Source: Acheta domesticus (lineage: Eukaryota > Arthropoda > Insecta > Orthoptera > Gryllidae). Taken from it: a stretch of DNA of 64,000 nt. Shown in pieces: positions 1 through 10,245 of this stretch. Positions within the stretch are counted from its first letter, which is position 1, and each line of letters starts with the position of its first letter. A program made the translations under genes and the position numbers. Location of the stretch: NCBI GenBank assembly GCA_031308135.1, contig JAHLJT010008756.1:72699821-72763820 (forward strand). Reading direction: 5' to 3'. The notes under the pieces are model-generated. The model did no database searches and was not told the origin of the DNA. It worked only from the letters and a program-made list of their open reading frames with translations.

Positions 1-260
1 AGGAGAGTAGGCTGAGATGAGCAGAAGACACAAAAATTAACGGATGGTGATGGGCGATTGTGTATGTTCCTTGCGTTGCGGTACTCACATCCCTGGCACT
101 TGAGATGGGGGGGATCACGTAGCGAATAAAATTGCAACAGCGGACAGTTTACTGTTTATCTTCCGACTCATTCCATCGGGGTTCGTAAGGCCGTATGTCC
201 AGTTTTTCTCGTGATGTGTTCTTGTGATACATTGATTCCAATACCTGATGGTGTAATTAT

Positions 261-862
261 GTGTTTATTGTGCAGTATTTTGTCTTAAAAATCGTAAGCA
301 AGGGAAGGGCAATTACTAGTAGACTTCATAATGTTTTATGCAACAAGAATATTAGAAAGCAAACCAAAATACAAATATACAAGACAATGGTGGAGAGTTG
401 TGTCACTTACGGTTCAGAAATTTGGGTTAATGCAATAAACTCTTCGTTAAATGCTATGGAAATGACTTTTTTAAGACGATGTTGTCAGTGTACCCTGTTT
501 GATAGAATATCAAACGAAGATATTACGCAGATAATGCACATGGAGAGACAAGTGATCGAAAATGTAGAATCCAAACAACTCCAATAGTATGGCCATCTAA
601 TGAGAATGCATGCTGGCAGAATACCAAAAATGTCTTTGATTGGTTCCCCTTCGAAAGAAGAAAACGAGGAAGGCCAAGTAAATCATGGAAGTCCGTCCTC
701 GATTCGACAATGAAGAGCAGAAGAATAAAAGAAGATGCCTGGCGAAAAAAAAAAAATTGGCGTGTGGAGTGCGAGAAACGGTCATTAGAATTGTAAACAA
801 CTCGCTTAATACTAATTATTATAATATTAATATTAATAATAATCATAATTTTGTCTTGAGTG
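261..862 (+). mobile_element. Non-LTR retrotransposon 3' fragment (C-terminal reverse transcriptase region), broken
   Basis: The reading frame from about 290 gives IYKTMVESCVTYGSEIW, a typical motif at the end of the RT domain of LINEs, then FLRRCCQCT and DRISNEDI. After a stop at 585 (LQ*YGHLMRMHAGRIPKMSL) the homology continues. A frameshift near 650 moves it to the frame reading RRKRGRPSKSWKSVLDS and ending DAWRKKKNWRVECEKR with a stop shortly after. A TAA/TTA-rich tail (about 800-850) closes the element. The copy is therefore 5'-truncated, has one stop and one frameshift, and is dead. It resembles the endonuclease-reverse-transcriptase family often annotated as craniofacial-development-protein-2-like; I do not assign a clade. 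Confidence 0.8.
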
Positions 863-1127
863 TTCTGTGACTATTACAAATTATGAACGAGAATATCAAG
901 TCCACATGTTCCGAGAAAGCCTTGAACTCAGTGTAGATAATGTGTAGTGTAAATAAATAGGAACCTTCTCAAATTTTGACAGTATTTCAGGAAAGTAAAA
1001 AAAAATATCATTCATCCCAAAATAAAAACGGCATTCCCTTCCTACGCAATAATATAGCAAGATGTTATGTAGAGTAGTTTATGATTGCAGTATTCCCGTC
1101 AAAGAATACAAGTGAGTGATGGTCAGC

Positions 1128-1645
1128 CATTAAGTCATTAGTCCTGTAAATGTTATGCATGGTTTATCGCGTGAGGTCGTGGTGATCTTCCCCGCTAGAT
1201 AGCGACATACGGCGTTGACCTACACATCGGCTTGCGGGGTTTTCCCAACCAGGTATCTCCGATCATCAGGGTACAGACCCAGATGGGACAAGCTTTAAGC
1301 TCTTGACTGATCTTGTGGCATGTGCAGTGGTGTAATGTGTGTAACTATGCATGAGAAAGCGGCGAGGTTAAGACTAGGAGGAGAAAGAAAAGATTGCGCG
1401 CGGTTCGTGGCCTGTTTTTTATGGAACTGCATCGCCTGGTGCCGATTGGACAAACCTCGTAAAACTACCGGTCAGAGTAGCTGGCCACTAGAATTCTCCT
1501 CCAGGCAGCGGCTGTATTTGACCTAGCTTGTAGCTAGTGACGAAAATGCTGCCACCATCGGGACTTCAGTCCTAGGACCATCCTGTCAGAAGCATTATAG
1601 TAACATCAATTGATGTCCTGAGCCATCTCAGACGGTCTAAAATCG
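1128..1645 (-). mobile_element. tRNA-derived SINE, family 1, nearly full length
   Basis: Read on the minus strand this copy runs from a tRNA-like head (TGGCTCAGGACATCAATTGATG, B-box remnant near 1570-1585), through the shared body (GGAGAATTCTAG, a GTGGTTTCTCCGATCAA-like segment, pyrimidine-rich centre) to the 3' part with GAGCTTGTCCC and the terminal CAGG-to-ACTAATGAC-like end. It matches the copies at 2.1, 22.2 and 39.5 kb along its length. Target duplications were not recognised. Confidence 0.75.
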
Positions 1646-2101
1646 ACGCTGAGTTGAAGTGCGTGTCGTCTCAGTGCAACAACTTCACTTCTTATTCGTG
1701 TACTGTGCATCGTACTGTATTAACCACTTTATTAAGTGGCAGATATAAAAAAGGAGATATAGAGTTTTTAACATAGGCGGCCGTAAGTTCTATTTGTGAA
1801 GCGTCAGTGCAACAGACATTATACTCATTGGTATAAGGTCTCATAACGGCAAACTCAAAAAATGAATAATTTTTGTTTGAGGAGGAATAGGCAAAATGAC
1901 ATTTACAATAGAAGAGTAAACAAGACGAAGAAGAGAGGTTTGTATGTGACCTTTTCCTAAGGTCACTACACTTCAGGATTCGTCTGGAATTGACCCAAAT
2001 CACAGATTACAGCATCCAAAACCTGGAATTTTCACCAGAATAACGGCATTGAGTGATCAAGTTACTAAGCTGAAGTAAAAAATGTCCACAAATCCTGGAA
2101 A

Positions 2102-2639
2102 ACCGGGATAGGTGGCTCAGCGCTGACCGGGAGGTGCTAGGTTCGGGTCCCGACGGCGGCAGGATTTTCGACACTAGTTTATCAGCTAGGTCGAATTCAG
2201 TCGCTGTCTGGAGGAGAATTCTAGCGGCCGGTTGCTGTGATCGATAGTTTTCCGTGGTTTCTCCGATCAACACCAAGCGAATGCCGGAGCAGTCCCCTAA
2301 CAAACGGGTCTCGGACCGCGCACGATCTTTCCTTTCTCTTTCTTGTCCTATCGTCACCCCTTATAAACACACTTACATTAACATGCACTACATTACCACA
2401 CATGCCGGAGACCGGTCGGGCGCTTAGAGCTTGTCCCGACTGGAGCGGTGCCCCGCGGGTGGGAGGTACGTGATTGGGGAACATCCTGCTAGTCGACGGT
2501 ATGTCGGCCCCGGATCTCGCCACCCAGCGGGAGAAGATCATCACCACAGCACGATGAAAAACCGCACTACACTTATGGGACTTATAACCTCAGTAGTTGA
2601 CGTGCCCGGAATTGCCAATAATCAATCAATCCTGGAATG
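2102..2639 (+). mobile_element. tRNA-derived SINE, family 1, full-length reference copy with 11-bp target duplication
   Basis: The 538-bp element is flanked by the exact direct repeat AATCCTGGAAA at 2091-2101 and 2640-2650. It starts with a tRNA-like head: A-box-like GGTGGCTCAGCG and B-box GGTTCGGGTCCC near 2150, the internal RNA polymerase III promoter. A body follows (GAGGAGAATTCTAGCGGCC, GTTTTCCGTGGTTTCTCC, GAATGCCGGAGCAGT), then a pyrimidine/AC-rich centre, then a 3' domain (GCTTAGAGCTTGTCCCGACT, GATCTCGCCACCCAGCGGG). The tail is an AATC/AATCA repeat. Open frames inside it are not genes. Confidence 0.88.
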
Positions 2640-2689
2640 AATCCTGGAAACATTTTTGGGAAATGCTTGAACAGTAACTCACTTGCCAA

Positions 2690-3045
2690 CTATTAAGAGC
2701 AAGAAGAAAACGGTCAGTGATGCCAGTCCTTTCTAGCCACAGGCGAGGGAGAAAGGTTATTTCCCTTTCTGAGCTCCCTTAGCCTGACAAGTGACCGCAA
2801 TAGGGGATTTGCTATTCATTTCCACTGTGTGTGAGGTGGCAAAGGGATCGTGAGAGCGGAATCGTCTGTTTTGAATTAAGACCTATCATCCCCCTCATGA
2901 ACATACCGCAATCATACAGTGGTGGAAAATCAACCACATGGTACAAACACAATCACTTATCAGAGATTCGAACATCTAGCCTTTGATTTCGCGCACTGTA
3001 ACTCTACTTCTAGCCACTGCGCCACAGAGTCCGGCGACATGATCA
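2690..3045 (-). mobile_element. tRNA-derived SINE-like element, family 3 (old copy)
   Basis: On the minus strand positions 3042 down to 2960 resemble a tRNA: GTGGCGCAGTGGCTAGA (A box) and GATGTTCGAATCTC (B box). The head shares AATCAAAGGCT with the element near 27.1 kb. The body toward 2690 is diverged. A functional tRNA gene is unlikely because the acceptor arms do not pair convincingly. Confidence 0.5.
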
Positions 3046-6000
3046 GTGGATGCGCCAATTAACATGCCCCTAATGAAGTGACCCGCCAAACACAAGTGTG
3101 TAACTGCAGTTCGCAGTAGTAGATTTCAATTCAAGTTTTAGTATCGACGGGAGATGATAGCCAATATCGTTCCTGAGTAATTAATCACAGGGTAATTTAG
3201 AAATTTATTAACAATTGCAGCAGTACTATTACAAGAGTTAATTTTATAACCAGTTACTTCTATTATACTCTCGTAATTTTATTACTACTTAGAGGAGCAG
3301 AAGCAAGTAATACACGTTAATCAAGATTGATTCCAAATTGTGATATTAATGGATGATGCCGTCAACACTGCTCTTCTGTGTAGCCACTTAATTCCAACCG
3401 GCATTGTTAAATTATCTCCAAATCATTAGAGTATCCCAATTCTGAATTTTGAGAGACTAAAACGAGGAAAGCTGTCGGTATGCCTTGCATTCTCTCGATT
3501 TTCATAGCCATTCTACTTGTGTTTTCTAAGGATATGCCATGAAGGAGAAATACATGGTCCTAAACTGAACTGAAAAAATCACGTAAAAGTTTGAAAATAA
3601 ATTCAAGAAAATTGCAGGGTTTAAAAACAAAAACAAACAAACAAACAAACAAACAAACTAATAAACATGTTAATAAGAAAATGTGACACCAGTCTATAAC
3701 TATTTTATGACAGAAACAATGCGTATGTAGCGATTTATTAAAGGATTTATGTAAATGTATGTCTTAGTAATATATAGTTCATTTCAAATAAAATTTGCTT
3801 TGAAATAAAGACACATTTTTTTCTGAGAAGGGCCGTTTTGTTTGCTCGCCCTCAGACATGCACAAGAGGCCTTGGAATGGAGCTTCGTGCTGCGTACAGG
3901 GCATGGACAAGCCCTATCGCTAATCCTTCACTAGTTTCGTGCCTGCAATAGACAGGCATCACTTTTTCATTCGCCAAAAATAGCTGCTTTATACACAGAG
4001 TTACGGATGTTTTAACTTGATCAGATATTCTACTTGCTTGCGTGTTGTGTCCCTTCCACTATATATAACGGAGGTCAAACATACAGATGACAAGCTTATC
4101 TCTAGAATCTAACCTTGCTATAATTGTTGAACAATATTACAAAGAGAAAATGCCTTCTAATGAGATGTATTTGCAGGATAGTCAATACACATTCAGGACA
4201 CAGTTACTTCGAGAGAAAATAGATAGTTCGTCTGCTAAAAGTGCGTAACTTTTTATTTTAACGTAATATTTTTTTCTGGCTACAAAATACTGAACCGATT
4301 CTTCTATTTCGAAGCGCTACTATTTCATTTACTACTGAAAACTAAATAAATTCTATATCTTAGTCGTTGGTTCTGTTCAATTGCAATAATCAATGGATAC
4401 TATTATTATGGGCGCCAGGAAAACAATTTCAAGTATCAAGAAAATTTCGTGTATTTAAATTACACCACTACCTTGCTGGCTCAGTCGTTGGGTTCTCGGT
4501 TCGATGACAATTCGCTTACCTGTATCTGCAAAATTGCCACCGGATCTGCCCTCTCTACAGAGAAGCACGAAATCTGGAAGTTTTATCTTATTCTGAAATT
4601 CTTGCACCAATAACGTGCTGTTGCACAATAATAATCTTTTTAAAATCTCTTAAAAACAGAACACAATTTATTTCAATGCAAAAATTACATTATCATTTGG
4701 TCATGACCTTTGAATTAAATTTCTAACGATCGTTAGCATAAAATACCCAAGCCCTCTTGTCAGTCGTCGGATGGCGCCCGAAGAACCAACCTGGAATTTC
4801 CACGACGTCTTCCGATCTTCGTTCGGCTGGGTCGGACCCGATGTCGTCTACTTCATTTTTCAGCATTGCTTCTAGCATCTGTCTTCTAGCATCTGTTGCT
4901 TTTAGCATCTGCAGCTAACCTGGCATCTAGTTACTTTTCCCTAAAATGCTCAACAGTTTTGCGCCTACCCGCGAAGTCAACAAAATCGAAAAAAAAATGT
5001 CTCTGCTAACTAATATTCGTAGCCAAGTCTATTCACAAACTCATTTGCTCCGCCACGGCACCGCGGACATATTTTATAGTCTCTATCCTGGTTATATTCG
5101 ATTAAAGTTCTCCACTTAATCACAAGCTGTTGTCACCAAATCAATTTATAATAACTGCAATGTCGTATCGTCAGTACAACGCGGCGAACTTTATTTTGCA
5201 AATAAAGTTTTTCTCAATAAATGAAAAATAGTTGCAATCGAATTAATTCAATCAATTAACTTCACGAATCAATCTCTTGACTAATATTCCGTATCGGTAT
5301 TACGGCACAGCGTTACTATCAAATAAAATCGAAGTTAGATTCCGCGTTCTTATCAGACGATCCGTCCGCCTCCGTGTGTGTGCGAGTGACATACCGTTTG
5401 TTTTTTCTCCCACTAATCAAAATCAACAACTCCTTGGGAACGCATATGCGCCATGTACAGCGAGCTCCGGCGTTTACCGTCGAATGTTTGAACCGCCATT
5501 TTGTATATCACAATACAGAGTCACAGATTTCACTTCCCAGTACAGGTTCTTAAGATACTCAAGCATTAGGCTCTGAACATTATATTATTACAGCGTATTA
5601 ATGTTGTTGCATAAAAGGAAACCAATGTTGTTATTTTGTATAAGTACAAGAATAGAATAGGTTTATCTGTGGTCCCGGCACGTACCGATTCGTTTTTATT
5701 TTAAAATAATTATTCGTTGTTCTCAAAATAGTTAAGTCAGTGAACGCCTGTTTGTTTTGTAAGAAATTTGAAAATGCTTATAAAAATAACCAAATCAAAT
5801 ATTAAAATTTTATGAATAGAAATCTGTAGATAATAGTTGGAACTAGAATTACCACTCGCTTCATTAAGTTTAATAAATATTACGCTAGTTTACATGGAAA
5901 ATACAACGTTCACCTCTGTCTCTCTACAACTATCACAATATTTCCAAACGCTCTTAGAGTTGTCTACTGCTGGTCTCAGTAATACTAAACCTATAACGTA

Positions 6001-6177
6001 TCTTGATGATTGTTCTTCTACTCTAGTATGTTTTCTTGCAGCAACCTGTTTGTTCTTGACGTGATTCAGACATTGTCAATTACATTGAGTAAAATAAATT
6101 CAAATTTGTAAAAGGGACAAATGAGAATGAAAGAATTTAAGCCCTAAATAAAGGAAGAAAAAAGTAAGTAAAAAGAG

Positions 6178-6179
<2 letters not shown>
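3046..6179. other. AT-rich non-coding DNA, no gene seen
   Basis: I see no conserved coding sequence here. It contains an AAAC microsatellite (3625-3658), a 14-bp perfect palindrome CTAACGATCGTTAG near 4722-4735, and a short tandem array of a CTAGCATCTG-like unit (about 4865-4930). A small minus-strand open frame (4723-4908) overlaps that array and shows no recognisable domain. The open frame at 5277-5576 is unrecognised. Confidence 0.5.
3625..3658. repeat. AAAC microsatellite
   Basis: About eight AAAC units following A-rich sequence. It could be the tail of an old retroposon, but no body was recognised. Confidence 0.85.

Positions 6180-6212
<33 letters not shown>
6180..6212. repeat. AC dinucleotide microsatellite
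   Basis: Sixteen or so uninterrupted AC units. Confidence 0.95.
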
Positions 6213-6213
<1 letters not shown>

Positions 6214-6369
6214 CAAAAACAGCTGCATCGCAGAAGGCGGGAACGTGAGCGACGGGGGAGAAGGTTCGCTGCACGATGTTCATACAGTAGTACCCCGGTG
6301 TTCCGAACTAATTGAGAGAGTGGCCTGTTCGGATTCGGAAATATTCATATTACCGTTCATGCAGAACAT

Positions 6370-6450
6370 GTTGAGCAGGTTGTACACACTGGAGATGTTG
6401 AGTAGGTTGAGAACGCTGGACATATTGAGCAGGTTGGACACACTGGACCA
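6370..6450 (+). repeat. 27-bp tandem repeat, three copies
   Basis: Three diverged 27-bp units each beginning with a form of GTTGAGCAGGTTG and ending with CTGGAGAT or CTGGACAT. Because 27 is a multiple of three, both strands stay open and give short leucine-rich frames (MLSRLYTLE-like). I do not regard these as a gene. Confidence 0.8.
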
Positions 6451-6518
6451 ATCTTTTCGCGCAGATCCAGACAATGCGCCGTTTAACCTCTCACTTCCCC
6501 TCTACAAATCAATCCATT

Positions 6519-6784
6519 GTCGGCCCCATAGCCGAGATCGCTAAGACAGTAGTGCCGTAGTGATCTCAGACCGAGGGGTCGCGGGTTCGAGTCCCGCCTC
6601 GGGCATGGTTGTATGTGTTCGTCCTTTCACCCCCTATCTTCACCAAATAATTTCATCCTCATACCTCAAATAATTTCATACTCATATGTTACTTCGAATA
6701 GAGGTCGCTAATGACCGAGTATTTGATGAGACCTTAAATAACAACCAAAAAAACAACAACAAAAAACAAAAACAAAAAAACCAC
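6519..6784 (+). mobile_element. tRNA-derived SINE, family 2, upstream of a netrin exon
   Basis: The head has an A-box-like CATAGCCGAGATCGCTAAG segment and a near-perfect T arm (GCGGGTTCGAGTCCCGC at about 6579-6595). The unrelated body (GCATGGTTGTATGTGTTCG and onward) ends in an AAC/A-rich tail at about 6738-6780. Imperfect flanking repeats CAATCCATT (6510-6518) and CAATCTATT (6785-6793) look like a target duplication with one mismatch. The acceptor stem pairs at only about five of seven positions, so this is a SINE rather than a tRNA gene. It ends about 85 bp before the netrin exon. Confidence 0.75.
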
Positions 6785-6868
6785 CAATCTATTAATTGAC
6801 TTCCGTGTTGCTGTCTGATCGTTTCTTGCTCTCTGTGTCTGACCAACACGCGTTTGCGTCTGCGGCAG

Positions 6869-7089
6869 GTCCGGACAACGTGACGCTGACTCTGTCCCTG
6901 GGCAAGAAGTACGAGATTACGTACGTGAGCATCCAGTTCTGCCCGCGCTCGCCGCCGCCCGAGTCCCTGGCCATCTACAAGAGCGTGGACTTCGGGGAGA
7001 CCTGGCAGCCCTTCCAGTTCTATTCGGCCGAGTGTCGCAAGGTGTACGGACGGCCGAACCGCGCCTCCATCACCAAGGCCAACGAGCAG
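6869..7089 (+). CDS. Net: Netrin internal exon, part of laminin N-terminal (LamNT, domain VI)
   Basis: Netrins are secreted laminin-related guidance cues that bind Frazzled/DCC and Unc-5 receptors. This exon encodes 73 complete codons of the LamNT domain, beginning [20 protein letters not shown] and ending with ITKANEQ. The stretch with [21 protein letters not shown] and [11 protein letters not shown] is diagnostic of netrins rather than laminins. The exon follows a pyrimidine-rich tract and the acceptor GCGGCAG. It starts with the last two bases of a split codon (xGT, a serine in several family members) and ends at CAG|GTAAAG in phase 0. It continues in frame into the exon at 8614. An open frame running a short way upstream of the acceptor is intronic. 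Third positions are mostly G/C, unlike the AT-rich flanks. The preceding exon (signal peptide, first LamNT half) was not found in the window. Identity is seen in the sequence; receptor roles are family knowledge. Confidence 0.95.
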
Positions 7090-7168
7090 GTAAAGATGCT
7101 AGAGAGTAAATGAGTTCCGGGAGAATGGAATTGCAAAACGTCCGAAAAAGATTATAGAAAATAGTAAA

Positions 7169-7309
7169 TTCTTCGATTTATTTAAAATGGCACTTGATGT
7201 TTAATCAACTTGAATGTCATCATAGGGACGTCACTGTAATAACGTTCAAGCTTCCGATTGGATAACACCGAAACAGCTGACTTATGTCAAGTGCCATTAA
7301 ATCGAAGAA
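7169..7309. mobile_element. Short hairpin MITE in netrin intron
   Basis: A 141-bp segment bounded by inverted repeats: 7169-7197 against 7287-7309. The right arm (23 bp) pairs perfectly with the left arm except for a 6-bp TTTAAA insertion. The outermost bases are TTCTTCGATTTA and its complement. No coding capacity and no clear target duplication. Confidence 0.65.
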
Positions 7310-7565
7310 TATGAGCAATTTGAAACGGTATAGAAGGATATTATTGAAGATCGTTTCACATACAAAGAGAAAACAAGTATTTCAGATACTCATGGTAGAT
7401 TCGTAGACATTTAATTGAATACATGTATAAAAATCGGTTACGTTCGTACAGTCATGTTGTTCAAGTGTTCGAATATGATTCTGTGTAATATTAGAATATC
7501 GTATCTGTAATGTTATGTGTGTAAATGATAGTGTGTGAAGAAATACGAATAAGTAGAACCCTGCA

Positions 7566-8480
7566 AGCTCCATTGGTACGTGTTAAAAGTGCCAAGGACC
7601 TAGCGAGTGCAATTAGGGATGGCAAAAAATCGATGGTTTTTGAAACATCGATATTTTCGACCAGAAACATCGATTCTATAAGATCGATTTTTGCTTTGGA
7701 CGTTTTCTTCAGATCAACATATTTGTTCAGAAACATCCATGTTTTTTAAAAAAAATCTCATGATATAAATATTTTTTGTGGACTTCTCGCAATCAACAGC
7801 CATTCACAACTGTTACTGTTATCGATCCCCAGGCGACACGAAACTTTTTGCTGTTCACAACCTTTCTCCAGGATTGCTTCCTTTTTTATTATTTTTTACG
7901 TGGTGATATCTGTATTTTGTAGACTACATAGCATATTGATTAGGAAATTGAGATAACAGTCAAATTTAAGGCAGAAAATTCTTTAAACTAATATTGAGGT
8001 GTTGTGTGTCACATTAAAACCGGACCATTTTACTTCGAAATATTTTATCATATTTAAAACATCGATAATTTAAACATTGATGTTTTCATCAACATCGAAA
8101 AGCTTTTAGTGAGATATAGAAGGATCGAAGTTTCGCTAAAATTTGCCATCACTAAGTGCAATATTTGCAAACTCCAAATCATTCAAAATCAATTTCTGAG
8201 ATCCATTACTAACGCCTCATAGTTAATTTCTAATAATCAGTTTCACAAAAAATTCAGTATAGAATCATTATATCATCACATTACATACCTTGCCACAAAT
8301 TTCTATTATAATATCCATCAAATTCCAGCACTCTCCGAATTCAGACCCAGAGAAAATCCAATTCATAGAACGAGAATCCAAAATAAATATCTATTCCATG
8401 TTTTCCAAATCAAATTCGCAAACATAGAACCAGATTAGAGGACCCATAGTGGGACACCTTCTCATTGTATAGTATGTAAG
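7566..8480 (+). mobile_element. Jockey-type LINE 3' remnant, split by a MITE
   Basis: From 8163 one frame reads ICKLQIIQNQFLRSITNAS, a stop, then LISNNQFHKKFSIESLYHHI and LATNFYYNI. This is the pattern of the C-terminal end of jockey-clade reverse transcriptases (the KLQxxQNxxLRxITNAPW region and the two conserved blocks after it). If the MITE at 7614-8154 and one copy of its 8-bp duplication are disregarded, the same frame connects to 7566-7613. The coding similarity fades after about 8340. An A-rich run at about 8555-8577 may be its tail. Confidence 0.65.
7606..8162. mobile_element. hAT-like MITE (family A) with perfect 8-bp target duplication
   Basis: Element body 7614-8154 (541 bp) with terminal inverted repeats beginning TAGGGATGGCAAA on the left and TAGTGATGGCAAATTTTAGC on the right (reverse complement). 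It is flanked by exact AGTGCAAT at 7606-7613 and 8155-8162. An 8-bp duplication and this terminus are characteristic of hAT transposons. The interior is AT-rich with many ATCGATGTT-type motifs and encodes no transposase. A second copy lies inverted at 34385-34930. Confidence 0.88.
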
Positions 8481-8613
8481 TTTAGAATAAGTTAATGAGT
8501 CAGTATCAAAATTGCATATGTAAAGTTTAAATAACTACCTGTGTATCTACCTTCAGGAAAAACAAATAAATAAATGAAGTAAGTGCAATGCAAATGCGCG
8601 GTGCGTTGCGCAG

Positions 8614-8784
8614 GAGGCGCTGTGCACGGACGCGCACCGCCTCAACGGCGGCGGCAGCGTGGGCGGCGGGCGCGGCGGCGGCGGCGCGCGCGTCGCCTTC
8701 TCCACGCTGGAGGGCCGGCCCTCCGCCGCCGACCTCGACCACAGCCCCGTGCTGCAGGACTGGGTCACCGCCACCGACATAAAG
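8614..8784 (+). CDS. Net: Netrin internal exon, end of LamNT with Gly-rich loop
   Basis: 57 codons in phase 0 at both ends (acceptor TTGCGCAG, donor AAG|GTGAGG). It opens with [10 protein letters not shown], the direct continuation of NEQ in the previous exon, and contains [26 protein letters not shown], which are hallmark netrin LamNT sequences. Residues 12-24 of the exon are a glycine-rich insertion ([14 protein letters not shown]) where other netrins have a short loop before the AFSTL strand; it is coded by GGC-type triplets and is probably replication-slippage expanded. One cysteine (residue 4) belongs to the conserved LamNT disulfide set. The exon is very GC-rich against an AT-rich intron. 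A jockey-type LINE remnant ends only tens of bases upstream of the acceptor, so the splice-acceptor region is tightly bounded by repeat DNA. Confidence 0.94.
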
Positions 8785-8828
8785 GTGAGGCCGCGGCCAG
8801 ATACGCCAATTCTGTGGTCAAAAGATTC

Positions 8829-9300
8829 GTTGATTATTTCGCGTCAATGGCTGTGCTCATTAGTCCCGTGAATGTAGTGCATGTTTCATCACGGAAGGTG
8901 GTTGGTGAGATGCGGCGAAGTTTTCCCTAACCGTGTATCTCCCCCAGCAGGTCACCACCTCAACTGGGACGAGCTATGAGATATGTGTAGTCCATCTATG
9001 TAGAAGTGTTTGTAAGAAAGAGGTGGAGGTAGGACAAGGAAGAGGAAAGAAAGATCGCGCGCGATTTGTGGCCCATTTATTACGTTACTGCTCCGGCCTT
9101 CGTCGAGTGTTGATCGGAGAGAGCACAGAAAACTATCGACCAGAGCAGCCGGACGGAATTCTCCTCTAGACTGAAGTCAAGCAGTTTCGATCATTCTGCC
9201 ATTGTCAGGACTCAAATTACAAGAATTCCCAGTCAGGGGCACTGCAGAGATGTCAGTTGATGCCCAGAGACATCAGTTGATGACGTAAGCCAGTTGTAAC
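8829..9300 (-). mobile_element. tRNA-derived SINE, family 1, in netrin intron
   Basis: The minus-strand copy begins (right end) with the remains of the head near 9230-9300, then GGAGAATTCC, the GATCAACACTCGACGAAGGCC body segment, and the pyrimidine block at 9005-9060 (AGGACAAGGAAGAGGAAAG on the plus strand). The 3' end is at CATTAGTCCCGTGAATGTAG (8858). It carries a 5' head rearrangement, with the GATGTCAGTTGATG motif present twice (about 9249 and 9270). Confidence 0.75.
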
Positions 9301-9900
9301 CCGAAATGAGGGGGAAAGGAAACATGTTTTTTTTAAATAAAACGGCAAGAAAGTTTTAAGGGTGCATTTTCTTTCATGTTTCGCGAGGATATTTTTTGAT
9401 AATTATATCATTATTTAGATTTAATGCTAATTTTCCGGTTAAAAGTTTATGGTGACGTTATGTTTGAAAAAATGGAAAATCTAATGTAATCGTTCTATTC
9501 TAAAATATTCCAAAAGTCAACAATTTTCTATTACGTTTGAGTCCTTGATGATGCTTACAGTAACAATCATACTAGCCTCTTCACATTTCAATCAGTTATG
9601 TTTCCTGGATTATATTGTATGCTCTGAAGGAGAGGAATTGCATTCCGCGATAAATATATGATTTATATTCTTCAACTAGCATTCTTGCTAGTTGTCGCTT
9701 CAAATTCACATTCTTCTAGCAATTAATATAATGATTTTTGAAAATGAAGCGAAAAAGATGATTGAGTCAGCGGAGTTCAATTTAGCGAGGCTCTGGTTTG
9801 TGCGGTGAGATACTTACTGATACGCGATGTTCTGGTTTGTAGGATTCAGATTGGCGGGATTCGATTTGGGGATTAAGAGATTAGAGGGAACCTAGAATAA
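9301..9900. other. AT-rich netrin intron DNA, nothing recognised
   Basis: No open frame with conserved content. The last 100 bp contain degenerate relatives of the 16-bp unit that forms the array just downstream. Confidence 0.5.
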
Positions 9901-10127
9901 GGTGGTGCGAGATTGTGGTGGTGCGAGATTGTGGTGGTGCGAGATTGTGGTGGTGCGAGATGAAGGTGGTGCAAGATGAAGGTGGTGCGAGATACAGGTG
10001 GTGCGAGGTTAAGGTGGTGCGGGATTAAGGTCGTGCGGGGTTAAGGTGTTGCGGGATTAAGGTGGTGTGGGATTAAGGCTGTGCGGGATTAAGATGGTAC
10101 GAGATTAAAGTGATGCGGAATTAAGGG
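9901..10127 (+). repeat. 16-bp minisatellite in netrin intron
   Basis: About 14 units of a 16-bp repeat, GGTGGTGCGAGATTGT drifting to GGTGGTGCGGGATTAA. The first four units are nearly identical, and divergence rises toward the right. It ends about 120 bp before the acceptor of the LE1 exon. Confidence 0.9.
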
Positions 10128-10245
10128 GGCACGAAAGTAAAGGATTTAAGTTCTGACTGTTTCTGTCTGAACCGGGCAATGCGTCTCCCCCATCCACCCA
10201 CCCACCTACGTGAACGCCCCATGCCGACGCGCTGCCTCGTCGCAG

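Noticed and set aside
2959..3042. Possible minus-strand tRNA gene
   Set aside because: A and B boxes are present but the cloverleaf is not convincing, and a similar head occurs in the 27 kb SINE.
4760..4800. TGGCGCCCGAAG resembling a retroviral primer-binding site
   Set aside because: No LTR end precedes it and no gag/pol follows; the match is short.
6519..6606. Possible tRNA gene with B box GGTTCGAGTCCC
   Set aside because: The acceptor stem pairs poorly, and it continues into a SINE body with an AAC-rich tail and an imperfect target duplication.
6796..6868. Extension of the netrin exon upstream along the open frame
   Set aside because: Residues before PDNVTLTL do not match netrins, and a good acceptor (GCGGCAG) lies exactly at the homology border.
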